Of a DNA stretch of 64,000 bases, positions 54,696-62,979 are shown piece after piece (within the stretch, counting starts at the first letter, position 1; every line of letters starts with the position of its first letter). This stretch comes from an uncultured Desulfobacter sp. (lineage in GTDB: Bacteria > Desulfobacterota > Desulfobacteria > Desulfobacterales > Desulfobacteraceae). Location: NCBI RefSeq assembly GCF_963666675.1, contig NZ_OY762929.1:1550001-1614000 (forward strand). Reading direction: 5' to 3'. Below the pieces are notes generated by a model. That model made no database searches and was not told the origin of the DNA. It saw only the letters and a list, made by a program, of their open reading frames with translations. The position numbers were made by a program, and so were the translations under genes.

Positions 54696-55597
54696 TGGGT
54701 CACCAAAATAGATCCGTCAATTTTTGATTTAAAAATCTTTTTCGAGTTAATCACGCCCACCAATAGGTAGTCGGTTAAAGGGTCTGCCTGGCCGGAATAG
54801 CCTGGTTCCTGATCCGGGGTGTCAGGCGGAGAGCCTTGGTTTAAAGCGTGTTGTCTTCTTTCTTCAATGGAATCGGAAATCGCCTGGGTGCCGAAAAGGT
54901 CACCGCTTAACAGGCTTGACTGACTTAAAAAATAGATGAACAGGCCCAGGACAAAGGGGATCGCATAGAATATGGGATGCTTCAGGATATTGGCCGGTTT
55001 TTCAATGCCTATTTCTTTGGTGCCATCCTTGAAATAGCTTTTGTAGCACTTGAATATTTTGGGATCATAGGAACAGGTCTTCTGGCCGATTTGATCAAGC
55101 GTCGGGCCGTAATAGCAAAAACGGACATATTTTTTCTTGATCAGGTTGCCGAACATGTTCAGCTTTTTGTAACGGTAGGTGAATTCAATCAAGGACCTGA
55201 CAGAGCTTTCAATACGTTCAACGTTTTGGGTGATCAGAATAAGGTCAACGCCCATATGACGGTGTTCACTGGCCCATTTGCCGAATGCCCGGTTTGTTTT
55301 GGTTTGCCAGTCCCGGGAATTAAAGAAATTTTGGGCTTCGTCAATAATGACCAGATCGCCCGGGCTGGTGTGGTCCCAGAATTCGGTAATCTGGTGATTT
55401 GGGAGGGCAACAAGGCGTTCTTTAAGCTGACTGTCTTCAAGATTGAGAAAGTGTTTTATGATTTCCTGTTTTTCTTCCTGATCCGGGCCGGAGATGTTCG
55501 TTAGAATGCGTCTGCCCTGGGCAAGGTTGTCCAGGAGTTTGCGCATGGCATCATAGGTTTTACCGGCACCGGGAAGTCCTTCGTAACAGGAAATCAT
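54692..55597 (-). CDS. zot: Zot/pI-type assembly ATPase
   Basis: 301 residues. N-terminal Zot domain with Walker A YEGLPGAGKTYDAM and Walker B LVIIDEAQNFF, then a membrane helix (FYAIPFVLGLFIYFLS, ~220) and a periplasmic tail. Energises virion assembly and extrusion at the inner membrane. Best single marker of an inovirus in this element. Confidence 0.93.
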   Translation of the reverse strand: MISCYEGLPGAGKTYDAMRKLLDNLAQGRRILTNISGPDQEEKQEIIKHFLNLEDSQLKERLVALPNHQITEFWDHTSPGDLVIIDEAQNFFNSRDWQTKTNRAFGKWASEHRHMGVDLILITQNVERIESSVRSLIEFTYRYKKLNMFGNLIKKKYVRFCYYGPTLDQIGQKTCSYDPKIFKCYKSYFKDGTKEIGIEKPANILKHPIFYAIPFVLGLFIYFLSQSSLLSGDLFGTQAISDSIEERRQHALNQGSPPDTPDQEPGYSGQADPLTDYLLVGVINSKKIFKSKIDGSILVTQ

Positions 55598-55599
55598 GA

Positions 55600-55932
55600 T
55601 TATACCCTTGTAAATGCTGCCGGAATAAGGTTAAGGGTCAAACGGATCAGGCAGGCTGCGGCCAGCATGCTCAGGCATTGGGCAATGTTCAGCTTATAAA
55701 GGATATATAAAATTTGATCCGGTAAAAGGTTCCAGTTCCCGAATGAAGACAGGGCGGTCACCTGGGCGAAGTCGATCGCTGAAATAATGGTTTCAATGAT
55801 GCTGAAGAATGCATCCATACTCAGATAAACAATTTCGGACAACAGGTATAAGATGCCGTCAAGAACCCAATTGATAAAGTCGGTGAGCATTCCCCAGAAA
55901 TTGGAACAGAAATCTATTATCTTATGAATCAT
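55600..55932 (-). CDS. pVI-like minor coat protein (DUF2523 type)
   Basis: 110 residues, several hydrophobic helices (WVLDGILYLLSEIVYLSMDAFF; MLAAACLIRLTLNLIPAAF). Position between the Zot gene and the pIII-like gene, and size, match the pVI/DUF2523 tip protein. Starts one base after the pIII stop (TAACATG). Confidence 0.75.
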   Translation of the reverse strand: MIHKIIDFCSNFWGMLTDFINWVLDGILYLLSEIVYLSMDAFFSIIETIISAIDFAQVTALSSFGNWNLLPDQILYILYKLNIAQCLSMLAAACLIRLTLNLIPAAFTRV

Positions 55933-55933
55933 G

Positions 55934-57325
55934 TTATGCCTTTTTCAGAATCAAAATTTTAAAACATGCAAAGCTTGTCACCAACAAAAGAACGGACCGT
56001 AAAATCCCCCAGACATTGTCGTAATCCGAATAATCTATGGTGGCCGTTTGTTCGCTTGAAGAACCCCATTTGCCAATATCAACGGTTTGTACAGAAGAAC
56101 CGGAACCTGACGGACCGGCAAAGATGTCAAAAGGAAGACTGAACAGATCGGATTCTTTTACCGTGGTGATGAACAGATCGTATCTGTCAGAGTATTTTGT
56201 TTTAATTGCCGTTAAGGTGTCTGTTTCATCCAGGGCGGGGATATTATCTGTGATGGTCGTATCTATGGTTTGGCCGGAATCGATCAAATTATCTTCAACA
56301 GCCTGACCGATTTCATCGGCAGAGGGACCCGTTGAAGAAACAACAGAACCACCGCCGGAAACGGAAACACTTGTTTCAAGTTCTTTTTTATTAATCTTGG
56401 CAAGATAATCGTTTGTTATGCCCAGATATTTTTGAATGTTTTCTAAATTTGTATTTGTTGACGCGGTGTTCTTAATGATTTTATCCAACCGGCCTGAATC
56501 GACATCATTTGAATCCGGCTGTTCTGAAGGGGCTTGCTGGGTTTCCGGTTTTTTTGCTTGTGTTTGGTCATCTTCAGCGTCTCTATAATCTTTGAAGGGA
56601 TCGGTGGACCCGGGGATAATCGTGCCGTCATCCTGAATTTCAACAGGACTGTTTTGTTTGGTAATGTTTAAATCATCAATGTCTAATTTCTCTAAGGATG
56701 CGGCGAGGTCCTCAGCTGTTTGATATGTTACAAGATCACCGGTAACCGAATCAATTGTATAGCCTTCAAAGTCGGTGGGCATTGTGCCAAATTGATATTG
56801 ATTGCCTTCACCGTCTTGGATAATACCGGCAACGACTTTATTATTTTCATCGTAACAGACGGAAACAATGGCGGCTTTATATGAATCTGATGAATCGGGT
56901 TTTAAATCGAAGTCATCTCCTATGCCATCTCCATCAGAATCAACAGGCGGCGGACCGGCACAATCATTTGATAAATCACCTGACCCTGTAGTATAAAAAG
57001 CGTAATAAACATGATTACAATCATCAATATAACACCAGACATTGTAATAATTACCATTAGCCTCTTTAGTATAAGTCGCATAGTACGATAAACTTGTTCG
57101 TTGACCGATACCACAACAAGCATCAGAGGCAGCAACCATAGCCTGGTCAGACGCATCTGTACCAACAAAAACACCAACCATACTTACTTCCCTTGTTGTT
57201 GTCGATAAAACTGTTATGTTAAATTGTGCATCAGTCATATCCGAACAAACATCAGCAGAATAAGCCAAGGAAAACCAAATGAATGGGGTACAAAAACCAA
57301 TCAAAAAATATAAGATTTGCTTCAT
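55934..57325 (-). CDS. pIII-like adsorption/tip protein
   Basis: 463 residues from the ATG at 57325 (GAGGA ahead). Signal peptide (to LAYSADV), a Cys-containing N-terminal domain, an acidic repeat DSDGDGIGDDFDLKPDSSD typical of thrombospondin-type calcium-binding loops, a long Gln/Asp/Thr-rich linker, a Gly/Ser-rich patch, and a C-terminal membrane anchor (LRSVLLLVTSFACFKILIL). Layout is that of pIII, which binds the pilus receptor. An in-frame ATG at 57355 could be used instead. Receptor unknown. Confidence 0.75.
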   Translation of the reverse strand: MKQILYFLIGFCTPFIWFSLAYSADVCSDMTDAQFNITVLSTTTREVSMVGVFVGTDASDQAMVAASDACCGIGQRTSLSYYATYTKEANGNYYNVWCYIDDCNHVYYAFYTTGSGDLSNDCAGPPPVDSDGDGIGDDFDLKPDSSDSYKAAIVSVCYDENNKVVAGIIQDGEGNQYQFGTMPTDFEGYTIDSVTGDLVTYQTAEDLAASLEKLDIDDLNITKQNSPVEIQDDGTIIPGSTDPFKDYRDAEDDQTQAKKPETQQAPSEQPDSNDVDSGRLDKIIKNTASTNTNLENIQKYLGITNDYLAKINKKELETSVSVSGGGSVVSSTGPSADEIGQAVEDNLIDSGQTIDTTITDNIPALDETDTLTAIKTKYSDRYDLFITTVKESDLFSLPFDIFAGPSGSGSSVQTVDIGKWGSSSEQTATIDYSDYDNVWGILRSVLLLVTSFACFKILILKKA

Positions 57326-57446
57326 TTTTCCTCGAAAGCAGTTGCCACCGATCATAAAACACCTGTCCAAATCAGTGCCATGCCCCTCAATTCATGTTGA
57401 AAAACAGGAAAAAGAGGAGCGGCACATATGTTGCGGGTTGTCCGCA

Positions 57447-57740
57447 TTAGTCGCTTTCCTGTTCCTGCCAGTAAATCCGCCCGTTGAATTCAGAAAAAGA
57501 GATGGAATTGGAATAGGGTGTCATCTCCGTTGAATTTTCAAAGATCTCCTTGGCAACTTTTATCTTCAAAAATTTCTCCAGCCCTTTGACGGCAACGGCC
57601 AGGTGGAAGGTTTCATCTCCTCTGGACGTGGCCCCGGCAATCTTTTCCATGATCAATCCTTTTACGGATAAGCCCATGGGAATGTTCGCCATGGGAACAA
57701 CCCTTTTTTCGTCTGACATTTTTTCTGCTGTTGCAGCCAT
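57447..57740 (-). CDS. Putative phage ssDNA-binding protein (pV position)
   Basis: 97 residues, basic and compact, no membrane segment. Located directly after Rep and before the structural genes, the usual place of the ssDNA-binding gene in filamentous phages. No conserved motif recognised, so the call is from position and size. Good ribosome site AAAGGAG. Confidence 0.55.
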   Translation of the reverse strand: MAATAEKMSDEKRVVPMANIPMGLSVKGLIMEKIAGATSRGDETFHLAVAVKGLEKFLKIKVAKEIFENSTEMTPYSNSISFSEFNGRIYWQEQESD

Positions 57741-57763
57741 GTTTTAAACTCCTTTGTTAAATG

Positions 57764-59047
57764 TTATTCCGGCACACCGACCGGGTTTAAATTATTGCGG
57801 TTAAAAACGATCTGTACTTTTTGGAACAATTCTTCCTCGTAATGATTGAGCCGGAACTGCAATTCTCTCCAGACCCGTCTTGACGCCATTGTTGCGATCT
57901 GTCTGAAATCGTCTACGCGTTCGAGTGATGCCGCACAGGCAGAGATCAGGCAGCCAACGCCTTGATCAATTAAGGCTTCCACATTGTCATATTGAGCCTT
58001 TTCTCGTTTCCTCCAGAGGTTGGGGTTATCGCCGTCAAATGAAACAAGCTGAACGAGTTTCCAAAAAGGGGAGGTGACGGCATCACGGGATTGATTATTA
58101 TTGGATCTGTCAACGTCGTGTTCACAGTGTTTGGCCCAAAGTTTTGATGAATAGGCCCACAGGCCATTCAAGGATTTTTTCAAGTCATCTAAGGTCTCTA
58201 TGCGTTCAAGGTCATCGGTCTTGAATTCTGTTAAAGCTTCACGCCGGTATTGAAACTCAACCCTGACAACCGGTGTTCTTTGATCCCTGGAATTAAGGCC
58301 CCATTGCCGGTTAAAGAAGTCTTCTTTGGCTGTGGCCCGTTTGACTTTTAATTCTGTGCGCTTGTTATAGATCCGGCACATCAGGTTGCCTTTGCCGATT
58401 GACATCCCGGAGATGGTGCGGCCTGTAAAATGGACGCTGGAAGAAACAGCCCGGGTGATCCATTTTTCCATGTGGTGTAACTCCAGCTGGCTGAAATCGA
58501 CATTCACAAAATCAGTGGATAAATCAACCCGGGTGACATGGTGTTTTTTGACTGAAATGTCACAGGATTTTAAATATTTCAGGACCTGTTCATAGACTTC
58601 AAAGGCCCCGGGCAGATGGGAGGACATAGAACCGATTTCTATTAAACAGGTGGGGAAATTGCCGTGAACAGAGCGGTTATTGAAATAAACATGGGTGTCG
58701 GCCATGGAGATATGATAGGTGAAAAACCGCCTGCCGGACCGATGGACATTCCATTGATTTGAAAAATAGGTGAATGGGACACAATCTTGTTCAAATTCTC
58801 TGGCAACCGCACGGGCCTTTTCAATTTCTTCCAGGATATTTGAACCGGAAAGATCTGCATAAAGGGATAAATGCAAGGTATCTATGTTTGAATAGACGTT
58901 GCTTAGACTGACTAATTGGGGGGTACATGTTATAAGGGCCTGTACCCCGTCGCTGAACGCCCCCGCGCTGACGCGCGTGGTCGTTTCAGCGTCGGATCTC
59001 AGAGACGGTTGACATCTTTGTTTATGATCTTTATTTATAGATGACAT
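57764..59047 (-). CDS. Replication initiation protein (phage Rep)
   Basis: 427 residues. Resembles rolling-circle initiators of filamentous phages and plasmids (RstA/Rep_trans type): FTGRTISGMSIGKGNLMCRIYNK and VVRVEFQYRREAL are family-like, and a Tyr-containing stretch could be the nicking site. Nicks one strand at the double-stranded origin. AGGAA ribosome site. First gene of the replication and structural transcript. Confidence 0.85.
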   Translation of the reverse strand: MSSINKDHKQRCQPSLRSDAETTTRVSAGAFSDGVQALITCTPQLVSLSNVYSNIDTLHLSLYADLSGSNILEEIEKARAVAREFEQDCVPFTYFSNQWNVHRSGRRFFTYHISMADTHVYFNNRSVHGNFPTCLIEIGSMSSHLPGAFEVYEQVLKYLKSCDISVKKHHVTRVDLSTDFVNVDFSQLELHHMEKWITRAVSSSVHFTGRTISGMSIGKGNLMCRIYNKRTELKVKRATAKEDFFNRQWGLNSRDQRTPVVRVEFQYRREALTEFKTDDLERIETLDDLKKSLNGLWAYSSKLWAKHCEHDVDRSNNNQSRDAVTSPFWKLVQLVSFDGDNPNLWRKREKAQYDNVEALIDQGVGCLISACAASLERVDDFRQIATMASRRVWRELQFRLNHYEEELFQKVQIVFNRNNLNPVGVPE

Positions 59048-59082
59048 GTAAAATTCCTTTGGCGAGGTTTTTACTGTTATTT

Positions 59083-59112
59083 AAAGGTCGGGAGGTGCAA
59101 CTCCCGGCCTTT
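59083..59112. terminator. Hairpin upstream of Rep
   Basis: AAAGGTCGGGAG / CTCCCGGCCTTT (59083-59094, 59101-59112), 12 pairs with one T-G, loop GTGCAA. T run follows on the plus strand. Possible terminator between the accessory module and rep, or an origin structure. Confidence 0.5.
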
Positions 59113-59127
59113 TCAATCCTCTGTTAT

Positions 59128-59400
59128 TTAATTTACCCTTATGGCATAAACTTGAACCGGATCAGAACCGAACTCAGGGTGAGTTATTTCCAACTGGCCC
59201 CAACCCCGGTATGGTCTCTCAATGATACGGGTAACGTCATCTTTTTTGGGATAGCCAAGTTTGATTAAAATTTTATCATATTGTTTACCCACAAGACGTT
59301 TAGCCCAATAACGAGTAACCAGGCGGTATTCATACTTCTTTTCACCGGACTTAATTTTTTCCCAATATTTTTTCTTAAGATTAAGATGTAAGATTTTCAT
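59128..59400 (-). CDS. ASCH-domain protein
   Basis: 90 residues: MKILHLNLKKKYWEKIKSGEKKYEYRL then KILIKLGYPKK, the compact PUA-like ASCH fold that binds RNA or modified nucleotides. Overlaps the preceding gene by 20 bases. Together they form a pair of nucleic-acid-related small proteins in the phage early module. Confidence 0.7.
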   Translation of the reverse strand: MKILHLNLKKKYWEKIKSGEKKYEYRLVTRYWAKRLVGKQYDKILIKLGYPKKDDVTRIIERPYRGWGQLEITHPEFGSDPVQVYAIRVN

Positions 59401-59704
59401 TTCCGTTCAATTGCCTTTTTTTATTAAGGAGATAGGAACAAAAATCTGCCATAGTTTTACATGCACTGCTCAAAGAAACAAAAACCCAACCTTCAGAAAC
59501 ACCTTGATCGTAACCTTTTCGAATGTCGGAAATTTTTCGCTGGACGCATACTCTATTGGGATCTTGAAATGTTAAAATATCACCGATTTTATAATCTCGA
59601 TCATCTTTTAAAAAATCCCAATTCCGCTGGACCAAAATTTCATGGATGTATTCCGGATCAACTTTCAATAAATGAATTTTGAATCGGGATTGACTATATG
59701 TCAT
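59381..59704 (-). CDS. DUF3850-like (ASCH-type) protein
   Basis: 107 residues from the ATG at 59704, five bases after AGGTG; an alternative ATG at 59746 overlaps the stop of the methyltransferase (ATGA). HLLKVDPEYIHEILVQ and DYKIGDILTFQD fit the DUF3850/ASCH pattern. Role unknown; phage members are often found near modification genes. Confidence 0.65.
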   Translation of the reverse strand: MTYSQSRFKIHLLKVDPEYIHEILVQRNWDFLKDDRDYKIGDILTFQDPNRVCVQRKISDIRKGYDQGVSEGWVFVSLSSACKTMADFCSYLLNKKRQLNGNENLTS

Positions 59705-59742
59705 ACCATCACCTGGTTTACCTATCTTCATTTGAATGGCCA

Positions 59743-60381
59743 TCATGCAAATAATTTCCCCTGCGCTGGCCGGCGTTCCGGAACTACCGGGAACACATAT
59801 TCGCCGGCGTTGCCCCACTGATCCGCCATAGCGTCCGCAATTCCCTGGTAAGTGAGGCTTCGGATTTTGGCGTCCTTAATCCTGGCATGGGTCGGTGAAT
59901 GGCGTTTGCCGTCGGCTGTATTTATCCAAAGCGGCTTCACAGGCTTTGTTGGAAGCAGCAAAGGCAGGTTTTTTAGCCAAAGGCCGGTTTTCTTAGATTC
60001 CGGATGGCCGTATTCATAAGGCTGAATATATTGGTCCGGTTGCCGGATGTGGGTGGAGATAACGCCCTGGGGATTCTCAATGCAGATTCTTTCGATATCG
60101 GCATTCAGCAGGGCATGGACAAAAAGCATTGCGTCCAGGCGTTGCTTCCATCGTTTCGGATTATTCAAAAAAGACCTGTTGCCGGATACGGCCAGATAAG
60201 TGCACGGCGGGTGGGCGATCATCATATCCCAACCGTCATCAATCACGTCAAACACATCACCTTGGTAATGGGGGCCTGGAGTTTCTGTGGGAAGAAGGTC
60301 ACAAGACATGGCGTCGTGGCCTTTTTTTAAAAATGCGTCCCGGACCCGTCCGGAGTATTCACATGCGATTAAAATTCTCAT
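59743..60381 (-). CDS. DNA methyltransferase-like protein
   Basis: 212 residues from the ATG at 60381 (AGGTG ahead). MRILIACEYSGRVRDAF is an SAM-binding-type start and MMIAHPPCTYLAVSG resembles the PPC catalytic motif of cytosine-C5 methylases. It is shorter than true C5 methylases and lacks a clear target-recognition domain, so the activity is unproven. The stop overlaps an ATG start of the next gene. May protect phage DNA from restriction. Confidence 0.6.
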   Translation of the reverse strand: MRILIACEYSGRVRDAFLKKGHDAMSCDLLPTETPGPHYQGDVFDVIDDGWDMMIAHPPCTYLAVSGNRSFLNNPKRWKQRLDAMLFVHALLNADIERICIENPQGVISTHIRQPDQYIQPYEYGHPESKKTGLWLKNLPLLLPTKPVKPLWINTADGKRHSPTHARIKDAKIRSLTYQGIADAMADQWGNAGEYVFPVVPERRPAQGKLFA

Positions 60382-60394
60382 TGGACACCTAAAC

Positions 60395-60832
60395 CTAAAA
60401 GAAAACTTCGTCATCATCGGGATCAGGATAGAGACGGGCCCCGGGGCTGTCATAATCGTCATAATCGAAGTCGCCTTGGAATTCGTGTTCGTCCGGGGGA
60501 TCGGAATAGTAACTGTTCGGGTGTTCTTCTCTGCAAATGCATGGATTTTCTAAGCAGTCCGGGCAATGGTTCCCAGGTAATTCTTCGTCCTCATTTTGTG
60601 ATGATTGTTCCAGAAGGTTTCGGATCTCTTCGTCTGCAAGCCGTTTATTTTCATCTGTATTGGCAAGCCGTGATTCGAGCCGCTTTATCTCTGCTTCCTT
60701 TTCATCCTGATGGTAAGCGCGGCAATCTGAACAAAGGTCATGGTCAAGACCGATTTCAAACGATGACATTTGTTTTCCACATTCTGAGCAATGCTGAATC
60801 ACGTCTTTGTATTTCCAATGAAAAGAGACCAT
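60395..60832 (-). CDS. Cys-rich, acidic hypothetical protein
   Basis: 145 residues. N-terminal CxxC...CxxC pair (HCSECGKQ, CSDCRAY) suggests a zinc ribbon; a charged helical middle (KEAEIKRLESRLANTDENKRL looks coiled-coil) and a second cluster CPDCLENPCIC, then an acidic tail rich in Asp. First gene of the minus-strand module facing the repressor. Could bind DNA or a host factor. Confidence 0.55.
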   Translation of the reverse strand: MVSFHWKYKDVIQHCSECGKQMSSFEIGLDHDLCSDCRAYHQDEKEAEIKRLESRLANTDENKRLADEEIRNLLEQSSQNEDEELPGNHCPDCLENPCICREEHPNSYYSDPPDEHEFQGDFDYDDYDSPGARLYPDPDDDEVFF

Positions 60833-60867
60833 TTGTTAATTCATCCTTTGCATTGTGAGAAAAGAAG

Positions 60868-60906
60868 ACCCCCTGGCGGTGCTACCAACACCATATGCCA
60901 GGGGGT
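60868..60906. other. Long hairpin, candidate phage origin or packaging signal
   Basis: ACCCCCTGGC / GCCAGGGGGT (60868-60877, 60897-60906) with an inner GGTG/CACC (60878-60881, 60889-60892), a near-perfect 39-base stem-loop in the only non-coding spot between divergent phage genes. Filamentous phages need such a hairpin for packaging and minus-strand start. Confidence 0.55.
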
Positions 60907-61044
60907 GAGATGTCTCGGGAAAACGCATGCCCGTGCAAAAACCAAGACACCTATGGGGGAATTGTTTTGATGTGGAATATAAAAAGTGATAGGCTGACAA
61001 CTTGGGCATATGTTTGTCCTTTTAGAAAAGTCAAATACTACTTT

Positions 61045-61102
61045 TTGTGTAAAAATACAAACACAAGAGCGTGGTGTCAAGAATTAAATTGTAAAATTAC
61101 AA
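61045..61102. promoter_or_regulatory. Candidate repressor operators
   Basis: TTGTGT-N10-ACACAA (61045-61066) and TTGTAA-N2-TTACAA (61089-61102) precede the divergent XRE repressor start at 61111. A similar TATGTGT...ACACATA palindrome recurs inside the repressor gene near 61312-61331. Likely binding sites for the phage repressor. Confidence 0.45.
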
Positions 61103-61110
61103 CTTTTAGT

Positions 61111-61602
61111 ATGAACCCATCTGACAGGCTTAAAAAAATCCGTAAAAAATTAAATCTAACACAAGAGCTGTTTGGGAAATCAATTGGTCTAAATAGAGAC
61201 AAGATAATGAGTCTCGAATCAGAAAAAGTTAAGTTGTCGGAGCTTCATGCAATTGCAATTGAATATATTTACAACATTAATAGAAATTGGCTACTACACG
61301 GAATTGGTCCTATGTGTAAAAACACACATAACGATTTAATACCCACTCAGGAACAAATTATCAATTCACCCGACGAAGCAAACGATAAAAACCATAATTT
61401 CAAAACTACGAATAAAGGAAAAGACGCAATAAATGCACTTTTGGAAATCGAAAAAATAGATGAACAAACTTTTCGTAGAACAGTCGCTGATTTAGAATTT
61501 ATTGCAGACAAATTAAAAGAAGGTGCTACTCCAGGACCACTAATCGCTGTTTCAGAGAATAAACCCTTGGGGGAACTTACCAAAGAAAAAGACAATATCT
61601 GA
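61111..61602 (+). CDS. XRE-type phage repressor
   Basis: 163 residues from the ATG at 61111; the longer upstream frame includes the operator and hairpin and is unlikely. HTH at ~8-55 (KLNLTQELFGKSIGLNRDKI) and NINRNWLLHGIGPM, typical of CI-like or Bacteriophage CI repressor N-domains. Divergent from the early module. Keeps the prophage quiet by inference. Confidence 0.78.
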   Translation: MNPSDRLKKIRKKLNLTQELFGKSIGLNRDKIMSLESEKVKLSELHAIAIEYIYNINRNWLLHGIGPMCKNTHNDLIPTQEQIINSPDEANDKNHNFKTTNKGKDAINALLEIEKIDEQTFRRTVADLEFIADKLKEGATPGPLIAVSENKPLGELTKEKDNI

Positions 61603-62442
61603 TAATCGACAATATTCTAATACTTTTGGGGGATGATTATGGTTGAGTTATTAAAGAACAGCTTTTCTGGAGATGAAAGGCATTATACATAAAAACGATT
61701 CAAAAAATTGTAATATAAAAATTTGAATGCCCCTGGCGCCTGTGGGCGATAACCTTGGTCAGTTATGGAAACGCTTTACATTTTGAGTTTACAAGGAGGG
61801 GTTGAGGGTAGCAACACAGGGAGATGGAAAGAAGCCGGTACCCAGCTGGCTTCGATAGACGCACGTGAACGCAACACTTCGGGACGATTCCGGGAGCTGA
61901 GCTGGAATAAAACGGTTTATTGTTGCGGGGCTGTTGATACCCGGATTCCGAACGTTACCATACGCAGGGGAGGGATTCCGGCTCAAGCTGACTGACGGTG
62001 CACGAATAGACGCTTTACGCCCCACGATATCCCCAACGAATTCCGCGGCCAAGGCCTATGACCGAATTGATATCTTGACCAAAAAACCTAAATTTTATGA
62101 GATTTGGATTTTTTTGTCCTATATAAAAACTTTGTAATTTTTAAACTTTTTTGGAAATAAAAACGCCAGATACATGGCATCTTAAGCGATTTTTCATCTG
62201 AGTGAATATTTAATAATTTTTCTGAATTTTATGAAAAAAAATCATCAGATTTTATTGGGTTTGTCTAATTTGTATCCTGGACGAAAATTTCATAATTTTT
62301 CAACTTTTTTTAGAATGAAGACGCCAAATATCAAGGAAGGAAGAGATTCGTTTAATGTTCTATAAAATTGATTCTGGTGAATCTTCGAGCAGTAATGAAA
62401 ATAATGCATTAAATTTAGTTTCCATTCGTACAACAGTAACTT
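61603..62442. other. Gene-poor stretch with GC-richer block and direct repeat
   Basis: No supported gene in 840 bases. From ~61735 to 62060 base composition is visibly richer in G+C than the surroundings, with a strong hairpin GAAGCCGG/CTGGCTTC and no frame that looks like a protein; it may be a structured RNA or decayed insert. An imperfect ~45-base direct repeat follows: 62131-62177 and 62291-62336 share a TAATTTTT-xAACTTTTTT start and a GACGCCA-like end. Confidence 0.5.
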
Positions 62443-62979
62443 TTATATATCGATACTCTTATTGTCCTCAACGCATTTTTGTGCCTTTTGCCATAAAGAG
62501 CAGGCCATATGTTTGAAAGATTTATACTCAGACTCATCAGGAAAGCTACGTTTTGGAATCACATGGAAATGGTAGCTTGATACCTTAATAATAAGGTAAT
62601 CCCCCCTTTCAACTATTTCTAAAACACCCTCCCATTTTGATATGCCTTCATTCACCTGAGTTTTTTCAAGAATACCGTCTTCTAAAAGTTCATAATAATG
62701 CTCACCCAAAATGCCACTTTTAATATTTGCTGAAATCAATACCCGAATAATAGAAAAGATCGAATCTCCTACCATTCCTCCAAGCCCACCACCCAACGAA
62801 ACAATTATATACTTTAGCCAGCCAGTCGTATTATCGGGCACTCCATCTTTCCAAAAAAGAAAGATAAATACGATGCTTGAAAATAATAGGATGTTTACGT
62901 AAGTCATCCTTGTTCGAGGTATAGCGCTCAGATTCAGTCTAAGCAAATCAGTTCTTGAAAGGTTCGAAACTACTTTCAT
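62443..62979 (-). CDS. YcxB-like membrane protein
   Basis: 178 residues. Two N-terminal membrane helices (VNILLFSSIVFIFLFW; LKYIIVSLGGGLGGMVGD), then a soluble C-terminal domain with VIPKRSFPDESEYKSF that fits the YcxB-like C-terminal pattern. Function of the family is unknown. Weak ribosome site; flanked by non-coding DNA on both sides, so it is its own unit. Confidence 0.65.
   Translation of the reverse strand: MKVVSNLSRTDLLRLNLSAIPRTRMTYVNILLFSSIVFIFLFWKDGVPDNTTGWLKYIIVSLGGGLGGMVGDSIFSIIRVLISANIKSGILGEHYYELLEDGILEKTQVNEGISKWEGVLEIVERGDYLIIKVSSYHFHVIPKRSFPDESEYKSFKHMACSLWQKAQKCVEDNKSIDI

Larger units (their letters stand above)
49722..61602. mobile_element. Filamentous (inovirus-type) prophage integrated at ssrA
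   Basis: A 12-kb set of genes from tyrosine integrase to XRE repressor, all on the minus strand except the repressor. Contains the inovirus core: Rep, Zot/pI ATPase, small coat proteins with signal peptide plus one helix, pVI- and pIII-like proteins and an own secretin. The right boundary is not visible; it is set at the repressor gene end and may lie further right. Confidence 0.85.

Noticed and set aside
60895..61110. N-terminal extension of the XRE repressor
   Set aside because: Contains the operators and part of the large hairpin; the ATG at 61111 starts a normal HTH protein.
61740..62060. Group II intron or diversity-generating retroelement repeat
   Set aside because: No GUGYG 5' end, no domain V-like hairpin and no reverse transcriptase or C-type-lectin variable region could be found, so neither is claimed.
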